Counted from the first letter of the stretch, positions 20,040 to 29,695 are shown. The stretch is 64,000 nucleotides of DNA from Gemmatimonadaceae bacterium (GCA_020846935.1 JADLCY010000011.1:62001-126000), one strand, 5' to 3'. Notes: generated from the letters alone by a model not told the origin. Program-made: numbers and translations.

Positions 20040-20951
20040 TCAGCGGATGCGGAGACCCAGCCTGTGCGCTCCACCGGAGCGGAGCTGTTCCCAGCCGTAG
20101 TCCAGGGCAAATCGATCGATTGTCAACCCACCGCCTAACGTCATCGGCCGTTGCACGTTGAGTTCGGCGCGCCGGACTCCGGCCCGGCCCGCGACGGCGA
20201 TCCCTTCGATCGGCACCCACGACACCTCGGCGGCGAGGTTTCCCGAGACCAGTCCGTCGCGGCGGACGGCGGCGCCGCCGAGCACATTGATATCGATCCA
20301 TGGGCCGATCGGTATCGCCAATCCGCTCAGGCCGGCCGCGAGGCGCAACGGCACGTCCGCCGGGTCCGAACCAACGACGTCGATGGACTGCCCGATGTTC
20401 TGCAGCGCCACGCCCAGCGTCATGTTGCGCCAGAAGGCATCACGTGCCGCGCCAACGCTGACTGCGGCGGCGCTCGCCCGCTGGAGGTCCACCCGCTCTT
20501 CGAGGTACGTAGCGGCGGCACCCCATCGCCACCCCTTCCACGCCGTGGACATCGCGAGAGCGGCTGTCATCGAGGCCCCGGCGCCTGTTCCCCTGGTGAC
20601 GAGCACCTCGTCGGTGATCGGGTGCTCGCCGGCGACCGGCACGCTGGCGTAGTCGAGGTACGAGACGGCAATGCCGACACCGAACGCACCGATCGGCGTC
20701 GTGGTCGCGACCGTGCCGGCGCGCGCACCGCTGGCGTAGTGTGCGAGCGTGACGCTGGTGGCGGCGGCGGTCCCGGCGAGCGATGGGTTGCCTAACGCGG
20801 ACTCCGGCTCGCGGGTCCCGAGGTTCAGTCCGCCCAGTGCGGCCGTTCGGGCGCTGAGCGGAAGTTGCACGGCGAGCGGCGCGTACGTGGTGCGCTGTGC
20901 ACCGACCGGGGCGGTGACCAATGCAAGCAGGAGCAGGGTGCCGCGGTTCAT
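20040..20951 (-). CDS. PorV/PorQ-like outer-membrane beta-barrel protein
   Basis: The 303-residue protein has a signal peptide (MNRGTLLLLALVTAPVGAQ) and then amphipathic beta-strand-rich sequence. LSARTAALGGLNLGTREPESALGNPSL is typical of PorV/PorQ and UPF0164 barrel proteins. Later motifs are FGVGIAVSYLDYASVP, LGVALQNIGQSID and LGGGLTIDRFALDYGWE. The ATG at 20951 overlaps the stop of the upstream hydrolase by 4 nt (ATGA). In gliding or T9SS bacteria PorV-type proteins shuttle exported proteins; here the role is inferred only as outer membrane. It carries two copies of CGTTAGGC. Confidence 0.75.
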   Translation of the reverse strand: MNRGTLLLLALVTAPVGAQRTTYAPLAVQLPLSARTAALGGLNLGTREPESALGNPSLAGTAAATSVTLAHYASGARAGTVATTTPIGAFGVGIAVSYLDYASVPVAGEHPITDEVLVTRGTGAGASMTAALAMSTAWKGWRWGAAATYLEERVDLQRASAAAVSVGAARDAFWRNMTLGVALQNIGQSIDVVGSDPADVPLRLAAGLSGLAIPIGPWIDINVLGGAAVRRDGLVSGNLAAEVSWVPIEGIAVAGRAGVRRAELNVQRPMTLGGGLTIDRFALDYGWEQLRSGGAHRLGLRIR

Positions 20952-22921
20952 CGGCCGGCCTCCCCGGGCGCGCTCGTGAAGAACTCGGGGCGCATGTGGG
21001 AGAATCCGATGTTGTCGAGCAGCACGGTGCCGGCCTCGGTCCGGTCGAAGAGCCATCGCACGGTCACGAGGCGCGACGGGTCAAAGCCCGGCGCGGCACG
21101 CTCGAAGTCCGCGAGCGGAATGGTGAACGTCTGCAGGACCACTTCATACGTCGTTGAAAAACGCTGCTTGTCGCGCCCCGCGCGTCGGTAGACGAACGCC
21201 TCCAATGGACGCCGCACGGGGCCGTAGGTGGACAGGGCGACCCGGGCCGAACGACCATCGGCGTCCACCGCCACGACGCTGAGATCCATCGGCGTGGTGT
21301 CCGGTGTCGCCTTGGGCGTCGGGGGCCGTCGCGCCGGCGCGCGCTTCGAGGTGGAGTCGGCCTTCCTGGTGGTGTCGCGCGCCGGTTGTCGCCGTCCCGG
21401 TGTGCCCTCCAACGGCGCCATCGAGAACACGAGCGAGGTTCCGGGGTCGAGCGCCAGGGCCCGACGCACCGAGTCGCCTAACGTGAGACCGAACGCGGCC
21501 GGTCGACCGCGCCTCGTGGTATCGTCGCCGGCGATCCGGTTGTTCCAGGCGAGCGTCACGGCGTTGTGCTGCATGTTGCTGCCGCGATTGCGGAAGGGGA
21601 CCAGGCTCTCCTTCCACGTGGCCAGCGAGTCGCCGGCGAGCGTCACACCAGGGCCGCCGGTCGTCACGTCTACATCGTCCTCGAAGTCCGCCACGGGCGT
21701 AAACCGGCTGTCCTGGAAACGCGTGACATACATCGTCTTCGGAAGCCAGCGGCCCGCGGTGCGGTGGTCGCGGAAGAGCGGCAGGTACTCCTGCTTTCCC
21801 TTGAGCGTCGCCTCGAGGAAGGCCGAGATCACGACTTCGGCAAATCGACGCTGTTCCGCCTGGGTCATGAATCCGCGAAGGTCCAGCGAGCGGCGCGATC
21901 GAGGGCCCCCATCGGTGCTGCCCCACACGGTGTTCCACTGGCCGTGGTTCGCCCTGTAGACATAGAACGCGGACTTGAAGTAGTCGCCCTTTCCCGTGTA
22001 GCGGATCCGCTCGTACTGCGTGAGGCCGGAAAAGCTGGACACGTCGCCGTCGTGCGACCCGTGCATCAGCAGGTAGTTGTAGTCGGCGAGCGGCGTCCCC
22101 TTCTCCATCGGTCGGTACTGGCCATCGACCGGCGCAATCGCCACCAGCGACTTGATGTCGAAGTTGAAGTCGAAGGTCGTGTTGCCGTCATCGGGATAGT
22201 GCCGCAGTCGATTGAACATCCCCGCGACCGCGACAGCCTCGCCGCCGCGGGAGTGCCCCATGAGCGCGATGTTGTGCATGTCCACCCGCCCCTGCAGCGG
22301 CGATCCCGCCGAGTCGTTGAACCGCTTCCACGCCTGCAGGTGCTTGAGGAGCATCCAACCGCGCGCGTCGTTCTCCCCGCGCATGAACCCGTTCAGGAAG
22401 TTCTCGTCGACCGACGCGAGGATGAAGCCGCGCGACGCGAGCAGCTCGCCCAGGTAGCCGTAACCCGGATCCGAGAACTCGGCCATGTTGTGGTTGCCGT
22501 GCACGATCAGCACGAGCGGATATGGCCCCGCACCATCGGGATACCAGACGCGCCCATTGACCGGCAGCCTGGAGAAGTCGAAGCCCCAGAAGTCCTTTCG
22601 GATCTTTGCCTGCTGCGGATCTGGGGCGGAGGCAAACTTCGTCCCGTCGACGGTTGCGGTCCTGATGGTGACGGAATCGCGAAACTCGGCGCGCCGACGA
22701 TCGGTCCCGCTGCCGTAATACAGGCGCTTCACGCCGAGCGAACCCTTGAGCGACGGATCCGGCGCGTCGAGCGACAGCCCGGAGAGCACGCTCCCGCTGT
22801 CGTCCCTGGAGAGCTTGAGCGGCGCCACGACGCAGGCCGCCAACGCGGCGGCGGCCGCAATCCACGCGACGTGGCGAACACGAATGGAGAGCACGGCAGA
22901 CACGAACGACCTCGCGTGCAC
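20948..22921 (-). CDS. Lipid-anchored alpha/beta hydrolase (PAF-acetylhydrolase/chlorophyllase-like)
   Basis: A protein of about 657 residues with hydrophobic leader and lipobox (WIAAAAALAACVV). The hydrolase core has VLIVHGNHNMAEF (oxyanion region), ALMGHSRGGEAVAVAGMFN (nucleophile Ser), a late YLLMHGSHDGDVS and YRANHGQWNTVWG (Asp/His). The distal half is a second beta-rich domain (FEDDVDVTTGGPGVTLAGDS) resembling a carbohydrate-binding-like module, with a Pro/Lys/Thr linker. Start is ambiguous: GTG codons at 22921, 22903 and 22894 all precede the leader. Coupled by ATGA to the PorV-like gene. Substrate unknown. Confidence 0.78.
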   Translation of the reverse strand: MHARSFVSAVLSIRVRHVAWIAAAAALAACVVAPLKLSRDDSGSVLSGLSLDAPDPSLKGSLGVKRLYYGSGTDRRRAEFRDSVTIRTATVDGTKFASAPDPQQAKIRKDFWGFDFSRLPVNGRVWYPDGAGPYPLVLIVHGNHNMAEFSDPGYGYLGELLASRGFILASVDENFLNGFMRGENDARGWMLLKHLQAWKRFNDSAGSPLQGRVDMHNIALMGHSRGGEAVAVAGMFNRLRHYPDDGNTTFDFNFDIKSLVAIAPVDGQYRPMEKGTPLADYNYLLMHGSHDGDVSSFSGLTQYERIRYTGKGDYFKSAFYVYRANHGQWNTVWGSTDGGPRSRRSLDLRGFMTQAEQRRFAEVVISAFLEATLKGKQEYLPLFRDHRTAGRWLPKTMYVTRFQDSRFTPVADFEDDVDVTTGGPGVTLAGDSLATWKESLVPFRNRGSNMQHNAVTLAWNNRIAGDDTTRRGRPAAFGLTLGDSVRRALALDPGTSLVFSMAPLEGTPGRRQPARDTTRKADSTSKRAPARRPPTPKATPDTTPMDLSVVAVDADGRSARVALSTYGPVRRPLEAFVYRRAGRDKQRFSTTYEVVLQTFTIPLADFERAAPGFDPSRLVTVRWLFDRTEAGTVLLDNIGFSHMRPEFFTSAPGEAGR

Positions 22922-23040
22922 TGAGGTGATGAGACGGCGGCCCCACGGGAGCCGAGAACGTTTGACACCGGAACCGCGTGGAAGGTGTGGCCGCGCCACG
23001 CATGCGGGAAGCGCGGGCCACCTTCCCGCGCCGGCGTCGT

Positions 23041-24282
23041 TCAGCTTCGCGCTGGTCGTGCCACGGCCACGAGAAACGGCACGGCGGACAGGGCAGCAAC
23101 GAACGCGAGCGCGGCATAGCTCCAGGTGCCGACGATGACGCCGGAGAGCGCGCCCGCCGTGGCGCCGGCGATGCCCATGCTGAAGTCCGACAGGCCCTGC
23201 GCCGAGGCCCGCATCTCCACCGGGACCGAGGCACTGAGGAGTGTGGAGCCCGCCACCATCGTCGACGACCACCCGAGGCCAAGGAGCATGAGTCCGGCGG
23301 CGAGCCGCGTGGTATCGTGGCCCGCTGTTCCGGCCAGGGCACACGCCCCGATGAGGAACAGGAGCCCGGCGAGGATCACCCGGCGACCGCCCACGCGATC
23401 GGTCATCCAGCCAACGATCGGGGAGAACGCGTACATGCCGGCGATGTGGAAGCTCAACACGATCCCAACGATGCGCAGCGTGTCGGTTGGCCCATGGCCG
23501 CCACCGCGGATATGCACCGGGGTCATGGCCATCACGCCCACCATGATGAGGTGGCCGACGGCGACCGCGATCATCCCGAGCCTGGCCGTCGAGTGCGACG
23601 ACACCACGCCGAATGCGGCGCGCAGCCCGACGCGACGCGGCGCGGGAGGGACCGCGTCGCCCAGCGCCGCCTGGCGGGCGAGCACCGCCGGGTCAGGGTG
23701 CATGACGAGCGAGATCACCACGGCCGCGATCACGAAGAGCACGGCCGAAAGCGCAAACGGGCCGGCGAGCGTGGGAACGCCGCGCCCGCTGAGCGCAGCA
23801 CCGGCAAAGGCGGTGAGGTTGGGGCCCGCCACGGCCCCCAGCGTGGTCGCCCACACGATCAGCGACAGGTGCCGACCACGCAGCGCCGGTGGCGCCAGGT
23901 CGACCGCCGCATAGCGCGCCTGCATGTTCGCGGTTGTCGCGGCGCCAAAGAGGAAGAAGCCGGGAAATAGCAGGGCCGCGGAACTGCGCATCGCGGCCGC
24001 GACGACGACCACGGAACCGATCGCGGCCACCAGATAGGTCGAGGCGAGGCTCGGGCGACGACCGCGCCGCTGCACGATCGCGGTGGCCGGCAACGCGAGC
24101 AGCGCCGCGCCAACCACCACGCTGCTCTGGGCAAGGCCCGAGGCGCCCGTCCCCACGAGGTCGGCGGCGAGCAGGGCGCCGACGCTGGCACCGATGGCCA
24201 CCCCGACCCCGCTGATGATCTGCGTGACAAACAGGAGGCGCAGCGTGCGACGCTGCGCCACGGCAATGAGCGAGTCCGTCAC
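23041..24282 (-). CDS. MFS transporter
   Basis: Major facilitator of 413 residues with 12 hydrophobic segments. LLFVTQIISGVGVAIGASVGALLAADL is TM1-2, and the A-type loop is VQRRGRRPSLASTYL. The mid-loop (HPDPAVLARQAALG) separates two six-helix halves, and the second-half loop is GWMTDRVGGRRVILAGLL. Start is the GTG at 24282, 7 nt downstream of the DUF2911 gene stop, so the two may be co-transcribed. Neither the substrate nor the efflux direction can be stated. Confidence 0.85.
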   Translation of the reverse strand: MTDSLIAVAQRRTLRLLFVTQIISGVGVAIGASVGALLAADLVGTGASGLAQSSVVVGAALLALPATAIVQRRGRRPSLASTYLVAAIGSVVVVAAAMRSSAALLFPGFFLFGAATTANMQARYAAVDLAPPALRGRHLSLIVWATTLGAVAGPNLTAFAGAALSGRGVPTLAGPFALSAVLFVIAAVVISLVMHPDPAVLARQAALGDAVPPAPRRVGLRAAFGVVSSHSTARLGMIAVAVGHLIMVGVMAMTPVHIRGGGHGPTDTLRIVGIVLSFHIAGMYAFSPIVGWMTDRVGGRRVILAGLLFLIGACALAGTAGHDTTRLAAGLMLLGLGWSSTMVAGSTLLSASVPVEMRASAQGLSDFSMGIAGATAGALSGVIVGTWSYAALAFVAALSAVPFLVAVARPARS

Positions 24283-24289
24283 ACGCTGC

Positions 24290-25417
24290 CTAACGTGCCA
24301 GCACCTGGAACCCGACGCTGGCCTTGCGGTCGCCCCACGCCAGCTCGATGACGCCCCGCGCCCCGTTCAAGGGACGGATCGTGATGGTGAGGTCCTCGAC
24401 GAAGGCGTCGGTCGGCGAGAGCTCGAGCGGTGCGCGTCCCAGATCGTGCGACGCATCGTACTGCGTGCCCCACTGCCCGGTTTGGCTGTTCACGATGAGG
24501 ACGGCGCCGCTGGGCGTGAGCTGCGTCCACAGCGAGTAGAGGCCCGCGGGCACATGCAACCCACCGAGCTGGATCGGACGCGAGGTGGCCAGCAGCGTCG
24601 CCTCGTTGGCTCCGGTGCGCCAGATGGAGTCCATCGGGATCAGGGCCCCGCCCCACACCGTTCGCCCGCGGACCGCCGGGCTCCCGTAGCTGATCATGAT
24701 GGGCGCCTGCGTGATGGACGCCTGCGCCACCTGTCGCGGTGACAGCACGCCGGTGGGTCGCATGCGTCGGGCCAGCGCGTCCATGTCGATCCGACCCGTC
24801 GTGCGCTGCGCGATGGCCTTGTTCGTCGTGTACGCCCCGCTGAGGCCGATCAACCCTCCCCGCCCATCAAACACCAGCGACATGGCGTAGGGTGCGCCGC
24901 GCAGGCGGACCGTGTCGCCACGAAAGGCCTCGATCCCGAGGTACCCAACGCCGTTGCCGGCGAGCGCGATCGACGGAACCGAATCATGAGGGGTGCGCGC
25001 TCGCAGCAGTTCCAGCGGAGCATAGACAAAGATCGGCAGCGCCGGAAAGGCATTGGGCGCGGCGAAGGTCCGCGAGACCTGGCTGTCGGCGAACACCAGG
25101 GTCCGAGTGGCCGAGTCGCCCCGGAAGGCAAACCGGTACTCCAGCGGCGTGTTTGGCAGCGCGCTGCCATCAGCTGCCGTGCGGCGCACCGTCGCGGCCG
25201 TCACGCGGCCGTTTGCCACCGTCAGCACATACTGCGTCCGCACAACCGCGGCCCCGCCGCGCGTCACCATGTCGCCGTGAAAGCGGGTCGGCGTGCGGGT
25301 GAATTGCTCCACCGCGACGGTGTCACGCCCCAGGCGGTATACGAGCGTCCCGTCCTGGGCGGCGGCCGGAGCAGCGAGCAGCAGCAGAGCAATTGGAAGA
25401 ACGGGGAGTCGGCGCAT
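24290..25417 (-). CDS. Secreted DUF2911 domain protein
   Basis: The 375-residue protein has a signal peptide (MRRLPVLPIALLLLAAPAAA). The first ~220 residues are beta-rich and unassigned. The C-terminal part has VRGRTVWGGALIPMDSIWRTGANEATLL, GLYSLWTQLTPSGAVLIVN and LTITIRPLNGARGVIELAWGD, characteristic of DUF2911. Function unknown. Start ATG 25417. Only 46 nt separate it from the divergent esterase, so their promoters overlap. The stop codon lies inside CGTTAGGC (24288-24295). Confidence 0.85.
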   Translation of the reverse strand: MRRLPVLPIALLLLAAPAAAQDGTLVYRLGRDTVAVEQFTRTPTRFHGDMVTRGGAAVVRTQYVLTVANGRVTAATVRRTAADGSALPNTPLEYRFAFRGDSATRTLVFADSQVSRTFAAPNAFPALPIFVYAPLELLRARTPHDSVPSIALAGNGVGYLGIEAFRGDTVRLRGAPYAMSLVFDGRGGLIGLSGAYTTNKAIAQRTTGRIDMDALARRMRPTGVLSPRQVAQASITQAPIMISYGSPAVRGRTVWGGALIPMDSIWRTGANEATLLATSRPIQLGGLHVPAGLYSLWTQLTPSGAVLIVNSQTGQWGTQYDASHDLGRAPLELSPTDAFVEDLTITIRPLNGARGVIELAWGDRKASVGFQVLAR

Positions 25418-25463
25418 GAGAAGGTTGGGGTCCGATTCGAGGTCTGCAATGTATCTTGCACCG

Positions 25464-27131
25464 ATGCAACCCACACGCTTCCTCGCGTCCCTCGCGCTGC
25501 TCGTTCCCGCGATCGGACCCGCCCAAACGGTCCGCGTCTCGTTCCCTGCCTCGACGCGCGCCGAACCGATCACCGGGCGCGCCTTTCTCTTCCTCGCACG
25601 CACGGATCGCCGTGAACCCCGCCTCCAGGCAGGAGCCCAATCGGGCAGTGAACCGTTTTTCGGCATCGACGTCGAGAACCTGAAGCCGGGCGCGGCGGTC
25701 ACCTTCGACGCGCGCGTGCCGGGGTTCCCGGTGGCAACCCTCGCGCAGCTGCCTGCGGGCGACTATTTCGCGCAGGCGCTGATCCTGCCCTACACGCAGT
25801 TTGCGCGCGCCGATGGGCACACGATCTGGGCGCACATGGACGCCGGCGAGGGTCAACGGTTCAACGTCTCACCCGGGTCGCTGATCTCCGCGCCGGTGAA
25901 GGTGCGCTGGGACCCGGGCGCGCGGGCGCCCATCGCGCTGACGGCCAACCGTCTTGTGCCTCCCGTCGCCGCGGCACCCGAAACCGAGTGGGTCAAGCGC
26001 TTCAGGATCCGCTCGAACCTCGCCAGCCGGTTCTGGGGGCACGACATGATGCTCGGTGCCGTCGTGCTGCTCCCGAAAGGTTACGCGGACGAACCGTCGC
26101 GACGGTACCCGGTGGTCTACACGATCGGCCACTACAGCGACCGCGCGCCCTTTGGCTTCACGTTCGATGGGTGCGACAAACCGGAAGATGCCGCCGCCCG
26201 TGCGGCACGCCTCGCGCGGACCAACCGCGAACCGGGTTGCGAGTTCCAGCAGGCCTGGACCTCGGGCCGGGTTCCGCCGTTCATTGCGGTGTTCATCCAG
26301 CACACCACGCCCTTCTACGACGACAGTTACGCCCTGAACTCCGCGAACAACGGACCGTATGGAGATGCGATCACGCAGGAGCTGATCCCCGAGATCGATC
26401 GACGATTCCGCACGCTCGCGGCACCCTACGCCCGCGTGCTCACCGGCGGATCGACCGGGGGCTGGGACGTGCTCGGCCTGCAGCTGCACTATCCTGACGT
26501 GTTCGGCGGTGCGTGGTCGCTCTACCCCGATCAGCTCGATTTCCGGAACTACCAGTTCGGCGACATCTACGCCGATACGAATGCCTTCGTGCGGGCAAAC
26601 GGTTCGTGGCTTCCGCGCGAGATCCCGTCCAGTCGATCGGCCGAGGGCCTGACCGAGCTGACAGTGCGCGAGGAGAACCAGGCCGAGGCCGTGATCGCCT
26701 CGCGCGGGCGATCCGGCGGTCAGTGGGATGGCTGGCAGGCGGCCTGGGCCCCGGTGGGGCCCGATGGATACCCGGCGGCCCTCTGGGACAAGCGCACCGG
26801 CCACATCGATCGCACGGTGGCCGAGTCCATGCGCGCGCGGGGCTACGACCTCCGCGCGTACGCCGAGGCGAACTGGAGCCGGATCGGCCCGTCGCTGGTG
26901 GGCAAGCTGCACGTGGCCGTTGGCGACATGGACAACTACTTCCTGAACCTCGGCGTGTACCGCTTCGAGGAGTTCCTCGAAAGCACGAAGCAGCCGGGCA
27001 AGGGTCCGTACTACGCCGGGCAGTTCTGGTACGGACGGCCGCTCAAGCCCCACGGCTGGCAGCCGTGGACAAACCAGGAGTTGTTGCGCCTGATGCAGGC
27101 GCAGGTGGAGCGGAACGCGCCGAAGCCCTAG
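25464..27131 (+). CDS. Secreted esterase-like hydrolase
   Basis: The 555-residue protein has a signal peptide (MQPTRFLASLALLVPAIGPAQ). After a beta-rich N-terminal domain (residues 20-170), an alpha/beta hydrolase of the putative esterase (Fes/EstD-like) family begins MLGAVVLLPKGYADEPSRRYPVVYTIGHY. The nucleophile region is RVLTGGSTGGWDVLGLQLHYPDVFG, and KLHVAVGDMDNYFLNLGVY supplies the acidic residue. The ATG at 25464 is preferred; an ATG at 25449 is in frame. Divergent from the DUF2911 gene. Likely periplasmic or secreted; substrate unknown. Confidence 0.8.
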   Translation: MQPTRFLASLALLVPAIGPAQTVRVSFPASTRAEPITGRAFLFLARTDRREPRLQAGAQSGSEPFFGIDVENLKPGAAVTFDARVPGFPVATLAQLPAGDYFAQALILPYTQFARADGHTIWAHMDAGEGQRFNVSPGSLISAPVKVRWDPGARAPIALTANRLVPPVAAAPETEWVKRFRIRSNLASRFWGHDMMLGAVVLLPKGYADEPSRRYPVVYTIGHYSDRAPFGFTFDGCDKPEDAAARAARLARTNREPGCEFQQAWTSGRVPPFIAVFIQHTTPFYDDSYALNSANNGPYGDAITQELIPEIDRRFRTLAAPYARVLTGGSTGGWDVLGLQLHYPDVFGGAWSLYPDQLDFRNYQFGDIYADTNAFVRANGSWLPREIPSSRSAEGLTELTVREENQAEAVIASRGRSGGQWDGWQAAWAPVGPDGYPAALWDKRTGHIDRTVAESMRARGYDLRAYAEANWSRIGPSLVGKLHVAVGDMDNYFLNLGVYRFEEFLESTKQPGKGPYYAGQFWYGRPLKPHGWQPWTNQELLRLMQAQVERNAPKP

Positions 27132-27271
27132 TTCGGATTCGGCGCCGGCAACACAGCAGGGTCGTTGCGCGCGCCCTGGCCCGAGGGCCGAGGACCGTCA
27201 GGTGTCACTGGAGTGCCTGCGGGTTTCACCGGGCTTGCCATGCTGCTGCTGATCGGTGGTCCGCCGACGGG

Positions 27272-29212
27272 TCACGACGTTGGTTGGCCCGTGGCGACCG
27301 GCGGGAGAGCGCGCGTGCGAATCTCCTCGCTCACCCGCGCGACGAACGCATCGACGCCGATGACCTCCTGCTTGCGGCCCTGCCCGCGTTCGCGCACGGC
27401 GATGGTCCCGGACTCGGCCTCGCGCTTCCCGACGACCGCCATGTACGGAACCTTCATCAGTTCCCCTTCGCGGATGCGGTAGTTGAGCGTGTCGCTCCGG
27501 GCATCGAGGTGCGCACGGATCCCTGCCGCCTTCATGCGGCTCGTGATCTCCTGCGCCGTGGTCGCGAGGTCGTCGGAGATCGGCAACACGCGCACCTGCT
27601 CCGGCGCGAGCCACACCGGGAACGCTCCGGCGAAATGCTCGATGAGAATCGCGATGAACCGCTCGATCGATCCGCTCACCGCGCGGTGAATCACCACGGG
27701 CCGATGCGACGTGTTGTCCTCGCCGACGTATTGCAGGTCAAAGCGTTCAGGCGCGGCGTAGTCGAGCTGGATCGTGCCAAGCTGCCAGGCGCGTCCCAGC
27801 GAGTCCTGCACGTCGAAGTCGATCTTGGGTCCGTAGAAGGCGCCGTCGCCGGGCTTGTGCTCATATGGCTTGCCGGTTGCCCTGAGTGCCGACTCAAGCG
27901 CCGCCTCGGCGCGGTCCCACATGGCGTCTTCGCCGATCCGCACCTCGGGCCTCGTGGCGAACTTGAGCGTCGCCGTCAGGCCAAACGCATCGTAGTACCC
28001 GAGGATGAAGTCCATCAGGAACTGCACTTCCTGGGCGATCTGGCTCTCCATGAGGAAGACGTGGCAGTCGTCCTGCGCAAACTGCCGAACGCGCGTCAGC
28101 CCGGAGAGCGCACCCGTGAGTTCGTTCCGGTGCAGCACGTCGAACGTCACGTATCGCAGGGGCAGTTCGCGGTACGAGTGCTTCTTCGTGTTGTAGAGGA
28201 TGTAGTGCGAGGGACAGTTCATCGGCTTGAGTGAACTGTCGTGCTCCCCGGTTTCCTTGTTGAGGACCAGGAACATGTTCTCGCGATACTTCCCCCAGTG
28301 CCCGGACTGCTCCCAGAGCAGCTTGTTGTACAACAGCGGCGTGCGAATCTCCTGAAACGCCTCGCGCTGTCGCTCGCGAACGAACTCGGTGATCGTGTTG
28401 TAGAGAATCGTGCCGCGCTCGGTCCAGAACGCGGCGCCCGGCGAGACCTGCGAGAAGAGGAACAGGTCGAGCGATCGACCGAGCACCCGATGGTCGCGTC
28501 GCTTCGCCTCCTCGATGCGGAAGATGTACGCGTCGAGATCCTCCTTCTTCCACCACGCGGTCGCATAGATGCGCTGCAGCATCTGGCGCTTTTCGTCGCC
28601 GCGCCAGTACGCACCGGCCGTATGCAGGAGCTTGAAGTGCCGGAGATAGGACGTGTCGGGAACGTGCGGCCCGCGACAGAGATCGATGAACGGGCCATCG
28701 GTATACGTCGAGATCACCTCGTCGGCGCCGAGGTCGGCGATGCGCTCGAGCTTGAGCGGGTCGTCGGCAAAGCGCCGCAGGGCCTCGGCCCGATCGATCT
28801 CTTCACGCACGAACGGGTACTTCTCCGCGACCACCTTCTTCATCTCCGCCTCGAACCCCTCGAGATCCTCCGGAGTGAAGGGCCGGTCCACTTCGAAGTC
28901 GTAGTAGAAGCCATCTTCGATGGCGGGACCGAAGCCGATCTTTGCGTCCGGCCGCAAGCGGCGCACGGCGGTCGCGAGGATGTGGGCGCCGGAGTGTCGC
29001 AGGACCGCGAGCGAGTCCGCGTCACGGTCGGTCAGCACGCGAAAGGGACCGGCGGCGCGCAGCGGCGTCCCGAGGTCGAGGATCTCCCCGTTCACGGTCA
29101 CAGCGATGGCGGCCTTGAGCAGCCGTTCGCCGATGGAGGCGACGACGTCACGGGCTGGCGTGCCGGGTGCGACTTCGCGAGTGGAGCCGTCGGGGAGCGT
29201 CAGGACAAGCAT
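27272..29212 (-). CDS. thrS: Threonyl-tRNA synthetase
   Basis: Charges tRNA-Thr. The 646-residue protein has an N-terminal TGS domain (1-60), a SAD editing domain with HSGAH (73-77) and LCRGPHVPDT, and a class II core with motif 1 near FQEIRTPLLYNKLLWEQSGHW. The zinc/active-site region is LKPMNCPSHYILYNT, with YRELPLRYVTFDVLHRNE and motif 3 YVGEDNTSHRPVVIHRAVSGS. The C-terminal anticodon-binding domain has VLPISDDLATTAQEI. Start ATG 29212 (MLVLTLPDGSTREV). A 50-codon membrane protein gene ends 39 nt upstream on the same strand. Confidence 0.97.
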   Translation of the reverse strand: MLVLTLPDGSTREVAPGTPARDVVASIGERLLKAAIAVTVNGEILDLGTPLRAAGPFRVLTDRDADSLAVLRHSGAHILATAVRRLRPDAKIGFGPAIEDGFYYDFEVDRPFTPEDLEGFEAEMKKVVAEKYPFVREEIDRAEALRRFADDPLKLERIADLGADEVISTYTDGPFIDLCRGPHVPDTSYLRHFKLLHTAGAYWRGDEKRQMLQRIYATAWWKKEDLDAYIFRIEEAKRRDHRVLGRSLDLFLFSQVSPGAAFWTERGTILYNTITEFVRERQREAFQEIRTPLLYNKLLWEQSGHWGKYRENMFLVLNKETGEHDSSLKPMNCPSHYILYNTKKHSYRELPLRYVTFDVLHRNELTGALSGLTRVRQFAQDDCHVFLMESQIAQEVQFLMDFILGYYDAFGLTATLKFATRPEVRIGEDAMWDRAEAALESALRATGKPYEHKPGDGAFYGPKIDFDVQDSLGRAWQLGTIQLDYAAPERFDLQYVGEDNTSHRPVVIHRAVSGSIERFIAILIEHFAGAFPVWLAPEQVRVLPISDDLATTAQEITSRMKAAGIRAHLDARSDTLNYRIREGELMKVPYMAVVGKREAESGTIAVRERGQGRKQEVIGVDAFVARVSEEIRTRALPPVATGQPTS

Positions 29213-29251
29213 TGGAGCGGGAGTGCGTGTGAGCGGAAGCGCGTCGGTCGC

Positions 29252-29404
29252 CTAACGCAGCGTCTCGAGTACCGGCACGAGCCTGGGGCCAAGCCGGAGC
29301 ACTGCGATCGCCCCACCGAGGACCACGGCCGCGATCACGGTCCACGCCAACCACCAGCGGGTCCGTGACTCCTGAGGAGGGTCCTCGGCCTGTCGACGCG
29401 ACAT
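29252..29404 (-). CDS. Small single-pass membrane protein (50 aa)
   Basis: An open frame of 51 codons starts at ATG 29404 (MSRRQAEDPPQ) with a polar N-terminus. A Trp-led hydrophobic segment (WWLAWTVIAAVVLGGAIAVL) and a short tail RLGPRLVPVLETLR follow. It lies directly upstream of thrS on the same strand with 39 nt between, so it is probably in the thrS transcript. The stop codon lies in CGT-TAG-GC. No homology is recognised; topology and codon use support a real gene. Confidence 0.55.
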   Translation of the reverse strand: MSRRQAEDPPQESRTRWWLAWTVIAAVVLGGAIAVLRLGPRLVPVLETLR

Positions 29405-29695
29405 ACGCGCAAGTTAGGCAGGTCGGCGCGGTGGAGCGAGAGGGTCGCCCCGCGAGGGCCGCGCGAGCGCGCGACCATGACTCCTCCGGGTGTGGACGCG
29501 CCGGTACGCGCGCGCAGGGGGGACCGAGTGCAGGGCGGACCGTGCGCATCAACCGCCGCACCCCCGTCGCGCGCGCGCGACCAGGGAGGACCGGACGCCA
29601 CTCGGCGGGTTATCACACGCGTGACGCACCCGCTCCGTCGCCACGCGCCAGCCCTCCCTCGTCCGTCCCCTTCCCGACCGTCTAGATTCTTCCCG
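29405..29695. other. Divergent thrS-side/valS intergenic region, 291 nt
   Basis: Very GC-rich spacer between the small-membrane-protein/thrS unit and valS, with several alternating CG runs (around 29465-29475 and 29565-29580). AGGGTCGCCCCGCG at 29441-29454 resembles the conserved T-box sequence, but no specifier or terminator structure could be assigned. A GTTAGGC core lies at 29413-29419. The region is presumably the promoter and 5' leader for both aminoacyl-tRNA synthetase transcripts. Confidence 0.3.

Noticed and set aside
29441-29454. AGGGTCGCCCCGCG upstream of valS resembling the T-box consensus
   Set aside because: It differs at conserved positions and lies about 240 nt from the start. 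No specifier hairpin with a valine codon or adjoining terminator could be drawn, and the whole spacer is GC-biased, so chance is likely.
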